Assembly (NCBI RefSeq): GCF_000455345.1
Contig: NZ_HG315690.1
Location: forward strand, 524,789-588,788
Reading direction: 5' to 3'
Source: Halopiger goleimassiliensis
Lineage (GTDB): Archaea; Halobacteriota; Halobacteria; Halobacteriales; Natrialbaceae
Length of the DNA: 64,000 nt
The notes beneath the pieces were generated by a model that was given only the letters and a program-made list of their open reading frames with translations, was not told the DNA's origin and made no database searches. Shown one piece after another: positions 62,581 to 64,000 of this stretch; within the stretch, counting starts at the first letter, position 1; the number at the start of each line of letters is the position of its first letter. The translations under genes and the position numbers were made by a program.

Positions 62581-63354
62581 GTGTCCGACGGAAACTCCGA
62601 TCCCCGGCCGACGGCGAACCGCGATTCCCAGGCGACGGTCGGCGATTCGACTCGCGGGACAGGGAACGCGGAACCGACAAACGGCATCGTCCTCGAGTAC
62701 GTCTCGAAACGGTACGGAACGACGACGGCGCTCGAGGACGTCTCCCTCACAATAGGTTCTGGGACGTTCCACGCGCTCGTCGGCCCGAACGGGGCGGGGA
62801 AATCGACCCTGTTCGGACTACTTTCCGGACTCACCCGACCAACGGAAGGGAGCGTCACTCGGACGGTCGACTCGGTCGGCTACAGTTTCCAAGAGCCGCG
62901 ATTTTATCCGGACTTGACGCCGCGGGAGAACCTCTCGGTGTTTCGGTCGATGGCGGCCGACCCCCCGCCCGCCGAGTGGATCGACACCCTCCTCGAGGAA
63001 CTCCGACTCGAGCCGGCGGCTCATCGGCGGTCGGCGGCTCTTTCGGGTGGCTTTCGGTCGAAACTGGACCTCGCGCTGGCGCTGGTCTCGCGGCCACAGC
63101 TGGTCCTGCTGGACGAGCCGCTGGCCGACGTGGACGATCACTCGGCCGATCGGATCGTCGACTTCCTCGCGTCCTACCGGCAGGAGCATCCGGACCGCAC
63201 CGTCGTCGTCTCGACGCACGACGTGGCGGCCTTCGCCGACGCCCTCGAGCGACTCACCGTCGTGGTCGACGGCGGGATCCGATTCGACGGCGCTCCCGAG
63301 GGAGACGTTCTCGAGCAGTACCGGACCGTGCTCGAGGATTCGACCACCGACTGA
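62581..63354 (+). CDS. ABC transporter ATP-binding protein
   Basis: A 257-residue ATPase, partner of the permease upstream. Walker A is VGPNGAGKSTLFGLLSG, the Q-loop region is VGYSFQEPRFYPDLTPRENL, signature ALSGGFRSKLDLALALV, Walker B LVLLDEPLADVDD and the switch His in VVVSTHDVAA. The N-terminal ~35 residues are disordered. A Ser-Gly-Gly-Phe signature in place of the usual Gln is a mild variation. It ends the three-gene operon, converging with the hydrolase gene nine bases on. Confidence 0.92.
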   Translation: MSDGNSDPRPTANRDSQATVGDSTRGTGNAEPTNGIVLEYVSKRYGTTTALEDVSLTIGSGTFHALVGPNGAGKSTLFGLLSGLTRPTEGSVTRTVDSVGYSFQEPRFYPDLTPRENLSVFRSMAADPPPAEWIDTLLEELRLEPAAHRRSAALSGGFRSKLDLALALVSRPQLVLLDEPLADVDDHSADRIVDFLASYRQEHPDRTVVVSTHDVAAFADALERLTVVVDGGIRFDGAPEGDVLEQYRTVLEDSTTD

Positions 63355-63363
63355 GGCCCGCCG

Positions 63364-63936
63364 TTACGTCTCGAGCAGCTCCGCAGTCTCGACGATTGTC
63401 GCGAACTCACCCTCGAGGTGGGCCAGCGCCGTCCGGTGGACCGTCTCGGCGTCGAACGTATCGCCGTCGTAGCTCCGTTCGAACGTCGCCGTCGCGTCCG
63501 CGACCACGACCGGTTCGAATCCGCGGTTCTCGGCCATTCGAGTGGTCGTCGAGACGCAGTGATCGGTCGTCAGGCCAGCGATCACCAGCGTCTTCGAACC
63601 GCGTTCGCTCAGCCACGACTCCAGGTCGGTATCGACGAACGCACCGTTGACCGACTTGACGAACGTCGGTTCGTCCGCGAGCGGTTCCGTTTCGGATTTG
63701 AACGCGAATCCGGGTCGATCCCCCCGGAGCGGCGATTCCGGTTCGGTAGAATCGTGCCGGACGTGCACGACGGGGCGATCCGTTTCGCGCCACCGGGAGA
63801 GCAACGACGCGGCGCGTCGTTCGGCAGCGGGATTGTTCCGCGTTCCCCACGATGGGTCGTCGAATCCTCGCTGGAAGTCGATCAACAGCAAGAGGGCGTC
63901 CCCTGTCGATCGCATCGTGATCCGATCGTCGTTCAT
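63364..63936 (-). CDS. Isochorismatase-family cysteine hydrolase
   Basis: A 190-residue hydrolase. The triad is visible: Asp20 in [12 protein letters not shown], Lys94 in [10 protein letters not shown], and Cys127 in [15 protein letters not shown]. The rest fits the Rossmann-like isochorismatase fold ([23 protein letters not shown]). Members act on nicotinamide, isochorismate or other amides; sequence does not say which. It starts at [10 protein letters not shown]; a second Met seven codons later is an alternative. The last ~64 bases of the window to its right hold only its promoter region. Confidence 0.9.
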   Translation of the reverse strand: MNDDRITMRSTGDALLLLIDFQRGFDDPSWGTRNNPAAERRAASLLSRWRETDRPVVHVRHDSTEPESPLRGDRPGFAFKSETEPLADEPTFVKSVNGAFVDTDLESWLSERGSKTLVIAGLTTDHCVSTTTRMAENRGFEPVVVADATATFERSYDGDTFDAETVHRTALAHLEGEFATIVETAELLET

Positions 63937-64000
63937 ACGCCATCTACGCGCCCCGTGACAAATACATCGCAGGTCCGATCGGATTTTCGATGCGATCGCT

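Overview
The window is chromosomal DNA from a halophilic archaeon, most likely of the Natrialbales (Haloterrigena/Natrinema-like); the genus is an inference from gene content. The DNA is about two-thirds G+C with strong G/C preference at third codon positions, and the proteins are rich in Asp and Glu. Several family signatures are haloarchaeal: Bat/HTH_10 regulators, a blue-copper lipoprotein, the rpa1-rpap1-rpe operon, PccX, Tat lipoproteins and TATA boxes placed for leaderless transcripts.

Layout. 1-10 kb: two Bat-type regulators (one cut by the window edge), a universal stress protein, a Sco/TlpA/CcdA operon for redox protein or cytochrome maturation, a histidine kinase, another Bat-type regulator and an M24 peptidase. 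10-18 kb: trehalose synthesis (otsA-otsB), a PhiH1-repressor-like regulator, a secreted metzincin-type protease, a large PAS/GAF/Bat regulator, an MTH865 protein and a ribbon-helix-helix protein. 18-25 kb: cobalamin genes (cbiP, cobA) around a phosphotransferase and an ABC exporter. 25-34 kb: a low-GC HEAT-repeat membrane protein, an SDR, a GlpA-like oxidoreductase, a CBS-less IMP dehydrogenase relative, a CoA-disulfide reductase, a CBS protein, msrA and a riboflavin-pathway reductase. 34-39 kb: blue-copper lipoprotein and the rpa1-rpap1-rpe operon. 39-44.5 kb: a complete branched-chain amino acid ABC importer. 44.6-51.5 kb: propionyl-CoA carboxylase subunits pccB-pccX and, 3 kb away, pccA, separated by two methyltransferases, a hairpin-rich non-coding stretch and a displaced rRNA tail (last ~200 nt of 23S plus a whole 5S, minus strand). 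51.5-58 kb: regulators, a methyltransferase, and a radical-SAM/SPASM enzyme with a PaaB-like partner, a CGCGG-motif candidate RiPP precursor and a MoaD-like protein ending in Cys-Cys, beside a heme-copper-oxidase-like membrane protein. 58-64 kb: a regulator, a geranylgeranyl reductase, a lipoprotein/ABC transporter operon and an isochorismatase-family hydrolase.

Connections. Propionyl-CoA carboxylase feeds the methylmalonyl pathway, whose mutase needs the B12 made with cbiP and cobA. The Liv importer could supply branched-chain amino acids whose breakdown yields propionyl-CoA. The strongest candidate for a little-described system is the radical-SAM/CGCGG/MoaD-CC neighbourhood at 54.0-56.5 kb; the second most unusual feature is the stranded 23S-tail/5S unit at 49.2-49.6 kb.

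No CRISPR array, transposase, complete tRNA or replication origin was recognised.
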